DNA of 64,000 nucleotides from Antedon mediterranea (Eukaryota; Echinodermata; Crinoidea; Comatulida; Antedonidae): assembly GCF_964355755.1 (NCBI RefSeq), contig NC_092672.1:27586501-27650500 (forward strand), written 5' to 3'. Positions 1 to 10,714 of the stretch are shown here, piece by piece; the first letter of the stretch is position 1, and each line of letters starts with the position of its first letter. The notes under the pieces were generated by a model. It saw only the letters and a program-made list of their open reading frames with translations. It ran no database searches and was not told the DNA's origin. The position numbers and the translations under genes were made by a program.

Positions 1-196
1 GCATCTACGACGAGTGTCTGAGCACTGGTAACAAGATCATGACGGTGAACAACACATGCGTTGGTGTCGACTCCCTTTCAGAAGAACAACTTGACTTTTA
101 CAATATTGGACTCAACACACTAGGAGAAATAGATCTAAGTAACTACATCGATCCATTGAAGTCAAAACGGAAACTTCCCAGCGAAGAGTATTTCAA
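1..196 (+). CDS. SLC6A9-like: SLC6 exon: extracellular loop 2 (partial at left edge)
   Basis: Reading frame starts at base 3. It contains the two loop cysteines (DEC and NTC) and an N-N-T glycosylation sequon, then LPSEEYFK leading to TM4. The donor is GTAATA at 197, phase 2. The exon may continue upstream of the window. Confidence 0.9.
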
Positions 197-3100
197 GTAA
201 TATAGTTCATATTTTATAAAGAGTTGAAAATTGATGTTGCCTGATTAGATTACTGTTTCTTCAGTGATACCACAGAGTAACTCTAACCATGTACTTTTAC
301 TTGAGAAAAAATAGAAATTAAAAATATTGAATATGCTTTCTAAAATATGATGGCTAGGTAATATCAAGTACTATGTTCATATTGTACTTAATACGAGCAT
401 TAGCCATTGACATTCATGAAATCAACTTCGATGAATTGAAACAGTGATCAACTCAGAAGTTTTGTAATATCAAAAGATTGCAAAAACTCACTATTTTTAT
501 TTTAGGAATGCTGTACTGCATGAGGCCTCTGGGATTGGTGATTTGAGCACTGTTGTTTGGCCATTACTAAGCTGTCTTGTCTTTGCTTGGATCATCATCT
601 ATTTCTGTCTTCAGAAAGGCATTAAATCTTCAGGAAAAGTAAGCAATGCAATATATTATAAATAAATCAAAGATCTTTACATTTAATGGGAGAAAACATC
701 TCTCAATGTCTATAGGTTTAATCTCATATAAATAGATGTTCAGTTTATTCACTGATGGTGGTCAGATACTAGAGAATTGCATGTAAGGTTTTTTAATTAT
801 AGTTATCAATAAATGTATGGTTAGCGTTAGAATGACATTATGTTTAAATGTCTTGTTTTATATAGGTGGTATACTTCACAGCAACATTCCCATACATTGT
901 ATTGGTACTTTTCTTGATACTTGGACTGACATTGGAAGGTAGTTACAACGGCATTAAGTTCTTCCTAACCCCACGCTGGGAAATCCTCTATGAACCAAAA
1001 GTAAGTTTGTTAAATCAGGGAGGTATACCTCCCTGGTTAAACCTCTTTATTATTGTGGGTGTGGACATTGTTATTCATCTAGGTACTATAAAGTTTAGAA
1101 GGATACATCTATTCAACTGGACTTACTTGTTAACATAACAGCAACGTTTCACAACCTATCTATATTAATATGTGTTACATTGGGTAATGTTATCTGATTA
1201 TAACTAAATCTGCTCTCAACGTTTATGGTTGTAAATATTCATTTTGTAGTACTAGTAGTACTAAGTACTGAATTTAGAAATTACCTTATAACAAACAAAC
1301 TATTTAGTGTTAGTGACACTACTAATGCATGTTTCATGCTTTTATAATGGTGCTATTTTATTACAGTATTGTTTTGATGTGGTTTATAAACAACTAGATA
1401 AGGCACTCAAAGAGCGCAAACCTCCGTCTAGGCATATAATTAAATCATGTATTCCCATACAGCTATGAAACCATCCTTTAAAATCGAACAAAAACTTTTT
1501 GAGTAATCCTGTAACAAATATAGAAAGAAACAAACATCGATTGACCTCATAACCTCTAAGGTACTACTAAGGTAATGACGAGATGATTAATGTAGGCCCA
1601 GTTTGGAGCTCATACATAGACTAGTTCTGGTGGTGGAACAACTCTTTCTAATAATGACTTAAAAATGGAGGTACACACAGGAGGTACACACAGCTTGTGT
1701 GCTCATTAGAGAGAACCCAGTTCGTCCTTCCTCATAAATAAGGGGTTAAAATAATGGTGTTCTGTTCTTTGTCAGCATGAAGCCATAGTGCCGCCTGACC
1801 TTTCAATTTCAAATAAACATTTAATTTTCTTACTTGAACATCAATATTTAAAATAAGAGGAAGATGGCACTTGACAACACACACAAATACAAATAATCAC
1901 CATTTCATTATTTTTTAGGTATGGCTGGACGCAGCAATTCAGATTTTCTTCTCCCTTAGTACATCATTTGGGGGATTACTGACATTGTCCTCGTACAACA
2001 GGTTTCACAACAACTGCTACTTGTGAGTGAATTACTGTTTATATTTTAAACTAAAACATTTTGTATTTGTTAAAATTGACAAAAGCAAATCAAATTTGAC
2101 TATCTGGTTGGAACCAAAATCTATTCGGCACCATTTAGAAAAATAATATTAACTTTGAAGAAAATTTGTTCAAATTGTTTTTTTACCATGTAAGCCTTTT
2201 ATTACATGATAAAATTATATAAAAATAATAATAATATATATATATATATATATATATAATAATAATTTAGCATTTTCACAGTCATGACATTGACAGTAAT
2301 AAATAAGATTACCTTTACAGTGACGCCGTATTCATAGGCCTAGCCAATTGTATGACCAGTGTGTTCGCTGGAGTTGTTATCTTTTCCATCCTTGGTTTTA
2401 TGGCTAATGAACTTGGACGAGAAGTCAGCGAAGTTGTAGACCAAGGTATGAACATTTGTAGGCTATAAATTTGTGAAGCACTGGTAATTAATGAGATCAC
2501 TTGAGGTGGTCAAGAAAGAAGGATCAAGTACAGTATTACAAAATCAATCGTTTCTAATGTGTAAAGGCAGACTATTCCTGATGACCAAAATATACATTTT
2601 GTTGCCGTGGTTTCAAAACAATATGTAAAAACTACTAAATAATATTTTTTTTGTATAGGCTTTGGTCTAGCTTTCATCGCTTACCCAGAAGCCCTTGCTA
2701 GGCTGCCTGCAGCACCAGTCTGGTCAATCCTGTTTTTCTTTATGCTGCTCACCTTAGGCCTGGACACACAGGTAGAGTTTATTCATTGTAGTTTGTGCTT
2801 AGGGAGACATCCTTTAGTCGATGACTGGGCTCTTCGCAGTAATCCATTTTTTTCACTGAAAGGAATATAATAAAAGAAACATGTACATAAAGATAATATT
2901 GTATCCCTATTGTAGTGAATTTCTTTTAGTTGGTTCCGAGCTTTTTTCAGGCGTATATATTTCCACGCGACATACACAGCTGTCACTGAATGATAACTCA
3001 TACAAAAAGTATATTTAACTCAACTAGAACTTTTATTCCTTGTAACTCGATTAATACATCTTTCTACCACTACCAGTCAAGCCTTAATATTTCTTTATCA

Positions 3101-6100
3101 TCTTTCCGTTTATCTACTTTGATCTTATTCTCTCTTCTCTTCTAATATACATTCTACTTTTATACTGGATATGCAAATTTTAGGCTTCAGAGGAGGATAA
3201 CATTTTCCCTCCAAAAATTATACGATTTTGATTGGCTAATAATAAGGCGGACCTGGTCTAAAGCATCCTTCTCTAAACACAGAGAATCACAACATCAATA
3301 ATATGACATTCCCCTTTTTGGGAAAAAGATTGTGTCAATCTTTCCAAAAATTTTAACATATAAAACCATTTTACTATAAACTATCTACAAATAACACCTC
3401 TATAATATTATTATGCACGGCTTAATCCATCTGCATTTCCATTTAATGATCCTTTCTTGTAAATAACTTTAAATTTATATCCTTGTAAAAACAGAGCCCA
3501 TCTCATAAGTCTAACATTGGCACCCTTCATTGAGTCCATCCATCTCAATGCCTGGTGGTCAGTATGAACTTGAAATTCACAACCATACAGATAATACTTA
3601 AGTTTATTGATAGCCCAAACAATAGAGAGGCACTCTTTTTCTGGCACAGAATATCTCTGCTCATGTACAGATAACTTTCTACTTAAGTACACAATGGGAT
3701 AATCATTACCCTCACCATCTATTTGGCTCAGCACTGCACCTATGCCATAATTTGAGGCATCGGTTTGCAATATAAACATCTTATCAAAATTTGGGGCTTT
3801 TAATACATTATCATCAGTAAGTCGTTTCTTTAAAGTTACAAAGGCATTTTCACATTGTTCATTCCACTTAACGGTATTACTTTTACTCTTTAAAGTTAAA
3901 TCAATCAATGGCTTAGCAATATCGGCATAGTTCTGTACAAAAATTTACTTTCGAAATAAAAAATAGTTTACAAAGTCAGCTTTGCAAATCTTCTCAAAAT
4001 TTACTGGGCTTCCTTCTGTTACTTCAGTCTTCTTCTTTCAGACCTCGGTGAATATATACAGTATCTCCGATGAATATCCAGCAGTCTTGAGCTCAACAGT
4101 ACTTCTTCTTCGTTGTAATATCCAAACAACGCACGGTATAAAAACTGTCAGGAATCCAGATCTTCGTAACCATTTAACTTTTTGGTTACTGATTTAACAG
4201 GCCCGTAGAGTAGGCACTGTCACTTCTTCTTCTTCTTGATACTTAAATCATGTATCTTAAACAAAAATTTTCACCGCTGCCACCATGTAGTGAATTTCTT
4301 TTAGTTGGTTCCGAGCTTTTCTCAGGCGTATATATTTCCACGCGACATACACAGCTGTCACTGAATGATAACTCATACAAAAAGTATATTTAACTCAACT
4401 AGAACTTTTATTCCTTGTAACTCAATTAATACATCTTTCTACCACTACCAGTCAAGCCTTATTTTCTTTATCATCTTTCTGTTTATCTACTCTGATCTTA
4501 TTCTCTCTTCTCCTCTAATATCTATTACATTCTACTTTTATACTGGATATGCAAATTTTAGGCTTCAGAGGAGGATAACATTTTCCCTCCAAAAATTATA
4601 CGATTTTGATTGGCTAATAATAAGGCGGACCTGGTCTAAAGCATCCTTCTCTAAACACAGAGAATCACAACATCAATAATATGACACCTATCAATTTAAA
4701 ACATTTCTTGTTGAATTATGATTATGCCATTGTAACATTAACAACATAACAATAGTTATTCACTTTGACCAAAAATATTTGAAACATAATTCAAAGAAAA
4801 AAAAAGTCAACTGAAAGCCCATTGTATCGGTTTGGCCAAGATTTTATTGTATCAACTTTTTGGTTTAAATTAAATTATATTTTTAATAATCACTTTTTTT
4901 TTCTATCTATGATATATTGTAATAATACTGCAAACTTTTATGTTTTGAGGAACCTCTTTCATAAAATTAACTCATCTTTCGTTAAAATTATGTATTAATT
5001 GTAATGGTATGTCATCAATGCACTATAACAATGATTATGATTTTAGTTCACCCTCATGGAGACTGTTATGACATTCATCACAGATTTCTTTCCAAACCTA
5101 AGAAGGAACAAACCAAAGGTTCTCTTAGCCAGCTGTACAATGATGTGCCTCGCCTCTCTCATCTTTGTCACAGAGGTATTTTGGATTTTTACAAATGGGG
5201 AAAGTGTTAACATATAATATAAATAGTCTGTTAAAAATAGCTTAACCACAAGAGTAGTAAAGCCTAAAAGAGAGAAACATTTTTTAGAAATTTTACCTTT
5301 AGGTGTAGACAGGAGATCACTGAAAATATTCCCATGATTAGGAGGCTTAAAGGATTTCTCTTTACAGGCTGGAGTATACTGGGTGATTCTACTAGACTCG
5401 TACTCAGCTAGCTTTGTTATGCTGACCTTTGCCACCATGGAATGCATAATTGTAAGCTGGGTGTATGGCTATGACAGATTCAAGGAAGACATCTCCACCA
5501 TGATTGGTTCTGCGAGAGTTAACAACAAACTCTTCAATTACTGGCGTGTCTGTTGGTGCTTTATCACACCAGCTTTGCTTAGTGTGAGTAAACTTTATTT
5601 AATTTGGCAATTTCTGCACACATATTTGGTGATTCCCCCTTCCCATCAGGTTAGAGCAGAAATCATGAATAATGCATTAGCCTAATTATTTTTACAGTTT
5701 GTACAAGTGTACAGTTTTGCCAACTGGAGTGCTCCATCTTACAACGGAGGCTTCCCAACCTGGGCACATACAATTGGATGGCTCATTACAGGCTCCACCA
5801 TAATTCTGGTTCCAGTCTTCATCATTGTAGATCTGCGTAATGCATCAGGCACATTCCTTCAAGTAAGTTGGAAAAAATTTAATTTGGTATCGAATCAGAC
5901 ATCATTTCATCTTTATGTAGCTTGATTTGATTTGAAAAACCATTAAAAAGCACTCTCTGTGACTGACCAATTAAGTAAGAGGAAATCCAAGCTTGGTGGA
6001 TTAGATGCTCTGCTACTATACCTAGGGATCAGATGTTGGGATTTTTTTCTCGCGGCAAACTAAAAACAATTCCACTCCCGAAGACTTGTAATATAAAGCT

Positions 6101-6743
6101 CAATTTACACTATCAAATTTTATGTGAAAAAAATGCGATGTGCCCATATATTGGACACAATGATGTCATATTACTACCATATTTAGACACATACTAGTTT
6201 GATAGTGTAGACAGAGCTTTAGACTTTTTGTAGAGCATCTTGTGTATATGTCTGTGAACAGGGTTGTAGAATTTGCTTATGGTTATACTCTTGGCAATTT
6301 AGATAGATTTGTTTTGGAATTTTAATTTAAAAATATAAAAGAAAATGTACAAAAAATAAATCATAGATTGATGAAATACATTTCTAAGTACTACATCTAA
6401 TTTTAGTTTTTAATTGATTAATTTCAGCGATTAAAACTCATCAGCTCTCCGGCTGAAGATTGGGGACCACTGAAGTACGAACATCGGGCCTTGGTCAGGA
6501 AATCTGAAAGTTCAGTTTCTACCATATCCGATCTGGTTGAACAGGAAAAGGGTAAAAATATATTATATTATAATTGTAATAGAGTATATGCTAGTTATCT
6601 AAATAATTATAAATATAATTCTATTTTTTATTTGATTTTTTTTTATTAAACAAATAAATATTATTATTAGTTAATAATATAATGCAATGCTTTTTCTCTT
6701 TTGTTTAGGCAAAACGAGTGGCTCCACAGAGCCTAACAATTAA
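1..6743 (+). CDS. SLC6A9-like: SLC6 glycine-type Na+/Cl- neurotransmitter symporter, 3' part of gene (11 exons)
   Basis: Twelve-TM SLC6 transporters import amino acids or amines across the plasma membrane with Na+ and Cl-. The window holds extracellular loop 2 to the C-terminus. Exons: 1-196, 506-638, 866-1000, 1919-2022, 2321-2445, 2659-2771, 5047-5175, 5368-5583, 5698-5862, 6428-6551, 6709-6743; joined from base 3 they give 490 residues and a stop. Glycine-transporter hallmarks are GIKSSGK before TM5, [12 protein letters not shown] after TM6, LGLDT in TM8 and [14 protein letters not shown] in the tail. TM1-3 (about 130 or more residues) lie off the left edge. TM6 reads [10 protein letters not shown] where GlyT1 and GlyT2 have Trp-Gly-Gly, so Phe replaces the bulky pocket residue and substrate may differ from glycine. 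A proline-like SLC6 is the alternative; SLC6 membership is certain. Confidence 0.95.
506..638 (+). CDS. SLC6A9-like: SLC6 exon: TM4
   Basis: The acceptor is TTTTAG at 500-505 and the donor GTAAGC at 639. It encodes the TM4 helix and ends in the family motif GIKSSGK, which continues as [10 protein letters not shown] in the next exon. Confidence 0.95.
866..1000 (+). CDS. SLC6A9-like: SLC6 exon: TM5 and extracellular loop 3
   Basis: The acceptor is TATAG at 861-865 and the donor GTAAGT at 1001. It encodes [12 protein letters not shown]5, and the conserved loop residues FFLTP and W. The open frame runs past the donor into the intron but is not coding there. Confidence 0.95.
1016..1035. repeat. 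Perfect 20-bp palindrome flanked by near-identical heptamers
   Basis: A perfect palindrome with CAGGGAGG/CCTCCCTG ends begins 15 bp inside the intron. It is bordered by gttaaat (1009-1015) and gttaaac (1036-1042), which look like a target duplication. It belongs with the CAGGGA hairpins at 23321 and 27795. Confidence 0.6.
1043..1918. other. SLC6 intron 3: no feature recognised
   Basis: AT-rich intron sequence without coding potential, apart from a short direct repeat of ggaggtacacac near 1670-1690. Confidence 0.6.
1919..2022 (+). CDS. SLC6A9-like: SLC6 exon: TM6, substrate and ion site
   Basis: It encodes [19 protein letters not shown] and [12 protein letters not shown]. The unwound middle of TM6 contributes to the substrate and Na+ sites in this family. 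Phe stands at the position that is Trp in vertebrate glycine transporters. The donor is GTGAGT at 2023, phase 2. Confidence 0.95.
2234..2257. repeat. (TA)n microsatellite
   Basis: About twelve uninterrupted TA dinucleotides in the short intron between the TM6 and TM7 exons. Confidence 0.85.
2321..2445 (+). CDS. SLC6A9-like: SLC6 exon: TM7
   Basis: It follows a TTTACAG acceptor. It encodes TM7 with the signature [12 protein letters not shown] and ends with VVDQ and a split glycine codon; the donor is GTATGA at 2446. Confidence 0.95.
2659..2771 (+). CDS. SLC6A9-like: SLC6 exon: TM8
   Basis: It encodes [13 protein letters not shown] and the TM8 motif LGLDTQ; the LD..T/S segment forms the Na2 site in SLC6 structures. 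The donor is GTAGAG at 2772. It is followed by a 2.3-kb intron enlarged by an LTR element. Confidence 0.95.
2911..3308 (-). repeat. LTR (3' LTR in element orientation), 398 bp
   Basis: It matches 4286-4686 almost base for base, apart from a few substitutions and small indels (for example around 3085 and 3150). The TG...CA ends are intact. Confidence 0.92.
3411..3908 (-). pseudogene. RT connection/RNase H fragment of the LTR element
   Basis: A 165-residue open frame encodes the end of the reverse transcriptase and the RNase H domain of Ty3-type pol: [36 protein letters not shown], and HTDHQALRW. It ends at NADGLSRA. The catalytic palm, integrase and gag are absent. No start is meaningful; it is a deletion remnant. 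Confidence 0.9.
4286..4686 (-). repeat. LTR (5' LTR in element orientation), 401 bp
   Basis: Partner of the LTR at 2911-3308, with the same TG...CA ends. It is followed on the plus strand by the target duplication CCTAT. Confidence 0.92.
5047..5175 (+). CDS. SLC6A9-like: SLC6 exon: end of TM8, TM9
   Basis: The acceptor is ATTTTAG. It encodes [19 protein letters not shown] (end of TM8 and the intracellular loop) and TM9, ending VTE. The donor is GTATTT at 5176, phase 0. Confidence 0.93.
5368..5583 (+). CDS. SLC6A9-like: SLC6 exon: TM10-TM11
   Basis: It encodes [16 protein letters not shown] (TM10), [16 protein letters not shown] (the conserved loop after TM10), then [14 protein letters not shown] (TM11). 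The donor is GTGAGT at 5584. Confidence 0.95.
5698..5862 (+). CDS. SLC6A9-like: SLC6 exon: end of TM11, TM12
   Basis: It encodes [10 protein letters not shown], an extracellular loop with [12 protein letters not shown], and the last membrane helix. The donor is GTAAGT at 5863, phase 0. Confidence 0.93.
6094..6222. mobile_element. MITE, copy 1 of family 'TAAAGCTC'
   Basis: About 129 bp with inverted ends TAAAGCTC...GAGCTTTA and long subterminal pairing (ACACTATCAAA with TTTGATAGTGT). It is inserted at TA in an SLC6 intron. Relatives lie at 12572-12684 and 16007-16155. No coding capacity. Confidence 0.8.
6428..6551 (+). CDS. SLC6A9-like: SLC6 exon: cytoplasmic C-tail
   Basis: It encodes [20 protein letters not shown], matching the RLK...DWGP..EHR tail of glycine transporters, then a Ser-rich stretch. 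The donor is GTAAAA at 6552, phase 1. A decayed copy lies about 589 bp downstream. Confidence 0.93.
6709..6743 (+). CDS. SLC6A9-like: SLC6 terminal coding exon
   Basis: The acceptor is TGTTTAG. It adds [11 protein letters not shown] and stops at TAA 6741-6743. The 3' UTR follows; the nearest plausible polyadenylation signals are near 7363 and in the 98-bp repeats from 7951. Confidence 0.85.
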
Positions 6744-7039
6744 AGCCTCACATGACCCTACTTGAAGGATCATTAAGGTCCTGGCAGAGGGTGTGCATGG
6801 GACAAGCGGGGGCTTCAAAATAATGTGGTAAGAAAATATTATGTATATTATATAAATATGAGTGTATTTTCAGTGATCCTACCTAAATTTTTTATTATTA
6901 GCATTTTGAAGAACAATCAAAGCAGAGAGCTTCACTGGAACACATTTTAGCTCAAGACATTTTCATATTGATTATTTTTTAACACATTAAGAGAGCCAGT
7001 CACTAAAAATCAAACATTAGGTGGCAAGGGTAAAAATTT

Positions 7040-7640
7040 CGAATATCCAAGATCTGCCCCTGAGGACAAACATCGGGCCTTGGTCAGGACATCTGAAAGT
7101 TCAGTTTCCACCATAGCAGATCTGGTTGAACAGGAAAAGGATAAGAATACATTATATTATAATTGTAATGTAGCAATTAATACTAGTTATCTAAATAATG
7201 ATAGGTATAATAAAGATGAGTCAAAAGGGAAAATTTGCATATGTGTCTTGAAAAATATTGGTTCATGAAAAACCCTTTCAACATTCTGTAGTAATATAAT
7301 ATATTCTGAATAATTCTAATATTTATGTAACACTGTTGTGTACTATGACAACATCTGTAGTAAATAAAATAAATTCTGAATAATTCTAATATTGAAGTAA
7401 CAGTAACACTGTTGTACTATGAACAAATAAATATTGTTATTAATGATTAATTCTTTTTTTCTCTCTGTTCTACTTGATTAGGCTAAACAAGTGGCTCTAC
7501 AGAGCCTGACAAAGCCTCACATGACCCTACTTGAAGGGTCATTGCAGAGGAGCCTTTGCAGAGGCTTCAAAATTACATGGTAAGAAAATATTGTTATATT
7601 ATATAAATATTGAGTGATTCTACCACAAGTGATACTAACC
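7040..7640 (+). pseudogene. Duplicated copy of the last two SLC6 exons
   Basis: Bases 7071-7140 repeat the C-tail exon (catcgggccttggtcagg..., SSVSTIADLVEQEK) and 7481-7580 repeat the last exon and its 3' flank (acaagtggctctacagagcctgac). The intron between them is also similar. In this copy the donor GT of the tail exon has become AT at 7141, so splicing as in the original is lost. It could be a relic or an unused 3' end. Confidence 0.85.
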
Positions 7641-7869
7641 AAAACTTTTTCGACTATTAGCATTTGAACGATCAGTCACTAGGTGTAAATGAAAAAATGT
7701 TTGAAAAGGGAATGTTTAATTAATTTTTAAATAAATGTGTTTCTTTGTTTACTTTCAAACAGAATAAGAACATGAAAAGCTGATGAGGACAAAGGAAGTC
7801 TAGCGTAAATCTCTACGTAAAATGGATCTGGACCAAAGTTCATAAAAAGGTCAAACAATAGAGGAAAAA

Positions 7870-8742
7870 GGACTACATAATTACAGAAATGGACACAGTT
7901 TTCAGCAGTACTGTAGCCTACTAGACCTGTACCCTAAATATTATTGAGAGAATAAAAAAAACCACAAGGACTACATCATTACAGAAATGGACACAGTTTT
8001 CACCAGTACTGTAGCCTACCAGAGCTGTACCCTAAATATTATTGAGAGAATAAAAAAAACCACAAGGACTACATCATTACAGAAATGGACACAGTTTTCA
8101 CCAGTACTGTAGCCTATTAGAGCTGTACCCTAAATATTATTGAGAGAATAAAAAAAACCACAAGGACTACATCATTACAGAAATGGACACAGTTTTCACC
8201 AGTACTGTAGCCTACCAGAGCTGTACCCTAAATATTATTGAGAGAATAAAAAAAACCACAAGGACTACATCATTACAGAAATGGACACAGTTTTCACCAG
8301 TACTGTAGCCTACCAGAGCTGTACCCTAAATATTATTGAGAGAATAAAAAAACCACAAGGACTACATCATTACAGAAATGGACACAGTTTTCACCAGTAC
8401 TGTAGCCTATTAGAGCTGTACCCTAAATGTTATTGAGAGAATAAAAAAAACCACAAGGACTACATCATTACAGAAATGGACACAGTTTTCACCAGTACTG
8501 TAGCCTATTAGAGCTGTACCCTAAATGTTATTGAGAGAATAAAAAAAACCACAAGGACTACATCATTACAGAAATGAACACAGTTTTCACCAGTACTGTA
8601 GCCTATTAGAGCTGTACCCTAAATGTTATTGAGAGAATAAAAAAAACCACAAGGACTACATCATTACAGAAATGGACACAGTTTTCACCAGTACTGTAGC
8701 CTATTAGAGCTGTACCCTAAATGTTATTGAGAGAATAAAAAA
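7870..8742. repeat. 98-bp minisatellite, about 9 units
   Basis: Units begin at ggactacat (7870, 7968, 8066, 8164, 8262, 8359, 8457, 8555, 8653), with period 98 (one 97). Units are nearly identical. Each contains gagagAATAAAaaaa, a canonical polyadenylation hexamer, on the sense strand of the SLC6 gene. Confidence 0.97.
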
Positions 8743-9047
8743 GAATAACACACTATATGATTGTTACAATCTATTATTTAGAGTCTGATAACTTCCAACC
8801 ATGTTATACTGTACAGTAGCACTCCTATTAAGGGATACTTCAGGATGCCATCCATTGCTGACCTTCCTCAACCCTTTTCCATTCTTCCCTGACACTTGTG
8901 TCAAGTTTGAATTTCCCAAATATTTCTTGATGTTATCTCTCCACATTTGTGGTCTTTTTAATTAACTTGTTTTATATATTGTTTTTTTTATATTTACATG
9001 TTCAATGCAATCTATCGGTGTCTGACACACTTACTGTATAGCTCTTG

Positions 9048-9288
9048 CACAAGGCCTAGCAATACTACAGAACTTACCCACACCAGTGTGCACACCACAG
9101 AAAACGCTGGTGTTAGGGCCCTAGTGTGTGTTGTACACCAGAGTTTACACAATCCAGAGTGCACACCACATAAACGCTGGTGTTAAGGCCCTAGTGTGTA
9201 TTGTACTCCAGAGTTTACACAATTGTGTGTACACACCACACAAAACGCTGGTGTGTGTAAACTATGGAGTTTTGCTAGGCCCTGTGAA
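9048..9288. mobile_element. Palindrome-ended element with internal 70-bp repeats (MITE candidate)
   Basis: Inverted ends of ~42 bp: CACAAGGCCTAGCAA at left pairs with TTTTGCTAGGCCCTGTG at right. Inside are about three units of period 70-71 starting at cacaccaca (9091, 9162, 9232). The CACAGGG end resembles hAT-like termini, but no clear target duplication was seen. Confidence 0.6.
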
Positions 9289-10598
9289 AGGGGTAGTATA
9301 CTGTAGTGTATATAATCAAAATTTGTTGCTTTTCATAAAAAAAAATTGTATAATTCTATCCACACATAACTTTGTTAAGACATGAAAAACAGATGCACCC
9401 AAAATTTTTCACCAATTTATATATATTTGACACAACAAATAATTTTGAAACTGTTATTTTTATATTGCCCTTTATATTGAATTAATTTTAATAAAAACAT
9501 ACTTATTATTATAAACATTTCATAATCGATTATTTTAAAATATTGATTTGGTATTGATAAAATTACATATACAACAGCTGTATATATTTTGTATATACTC
9601 TATTCATGTAGTTAGTTATGAATTATATTATATTAAATAATTTATTCGTTAATTCTAATAAACATATATTTATGCTTAAAATATTGTAATCGATCGTTTT
9701 AAAATGTTATTAAATATAGTAAATAATTTATTTATTAATGATAATGTATTGTCCTCCAAACATGAAAAATTAAAGATTAACAAAATTAAATTTTAAATAG
9801 GCCATTTTGTAATTTTAATAAAGTTATTCACGACCACACTTCACTATTCAATTTTGGGTAAAAGTTAAAAGTATATTAAAATAGCATATTTGATTATTTT
9901 TTTATTTTTTTTATTTCAAAACTCAGCAGCAAATGTAATTCAAGTTTTTTTATTTTATGTTTCTATTTAAGGACAATATTATTCTACTGCAGTTACTGCA
10001 TTAACCTATTTATGCAATTATTTAGCAAGGTTATTTCGCTATTATCATACTCACTGTTTATTGCATAAAACTGAAATGAAAATAATTATTTCAGTAAAAA
10101 TAATGTAGTTTGATGCAGTAGAATAAGTTTGAAATAATCCATATTCCCATAATAAAATTACTATACTCCCAATAGTAAGGTTTAGAACATTTAACAGAGA
10201 AGTCAATGGATTGGTGTAAACAAATTGTGGACGGCATTTTCTGTTAACGTGAGGTTTCTTGGGTGGGTTATTAAAATCAGACTACGAAGGCCTACAAATG
10301 TTTTAAGGTGGGTAGAAAACTTTAAAGGTGGGTGTACCTGCATGATTTAAAATATAAACCATATATGTCCAAGTATATTGTATTGGCAAAAATTAGGGAG
10401 TGGAATTATACCATAGAGATATTATATATAGTGTTCACTATAATATCTCTATGATTAAACACAGATAGAATTATCTCTATGATTAAACACAGATAGAATT
10501 GACCAAAGTCTTTTGTCCATATTCACTCTAGATTACTTAGAGGGTAGAATTATGATTGAGTATGAGATATACGGTTGAGTGATGGCTGAAACGGAATT
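9289..10598. other. AT-rich spacer between convergent genes
   Basis: No coding signal. It holds a perfect 13-bp hairpin (10422-10434 with 10441-10453) and a 28-bp tandem duplication (10445-10472 and 10473-10500). Bases 9740-9838 resemble 28670-28780 (aataggccattttgta), a dispersed repeat. Confidence 0.7.
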
Positions 10599-10714
10599 CT
10601 AATCCATCTTGAAGTTGATCAGTTTGCCAGATTTGAGAGATTCTTCGCATGACTCGGCCAGACGAGTTACCAATAAACATTGTTCTTCAGTGACGTCTAA
10701 GGAAGCCTCAAATC
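10599..10714 (-). CDS. Oxidoreductase exon 7 (terminal)
   Basis: It encodes GFEASLDVTEEQCLLVTRLAE, the C-terminal helix, and ends at TAG (10599-10601). The acceptor is CAG just above 10714, phase 1. Confidence 0.93.

Larger units (their letters stand above)
2906..4691 (-). mobile_element. Internally deleted Ty3/gypsy-type LTR retrotransposon with intact ends
   Basis: Two near-identical LTRs (2911-3308 and 4286-4686) both begin TGTAGTGAAT and end ATATGACA. They are flanked by the 5-bp target duplication CCTAT (2906-2910 and 4687-4691). A pol remnant lies on the minus strand, so the element runs opposite to the host gene. In that sense a TGG-initial primer-binding-like site adjoins the 5' LTR (just below 4286). 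A purine tract (AAAAAGGGGAA) adjoins the 3' LTR at 3309-3321. Only ~1 kb of internal sequence remains, without gag, protease or integrase, so it is non-autonomous. Confidence 0.92.

Noticed and set aside
7080-7268. Separate small protein starting at the duplicated SLC6 tail exon
   Set aside because: The Met is a chance start inside the duplicated exon, and the frame runs into intron-like AT-rich sequence.
8764-8946. Possible LINE RT C-terminal relic on the minus strand (MWRDNIKKYLG)
   Set aside because: The WRDNIK start recalls LINE tails but the following residues do not, so the match is too short to call.
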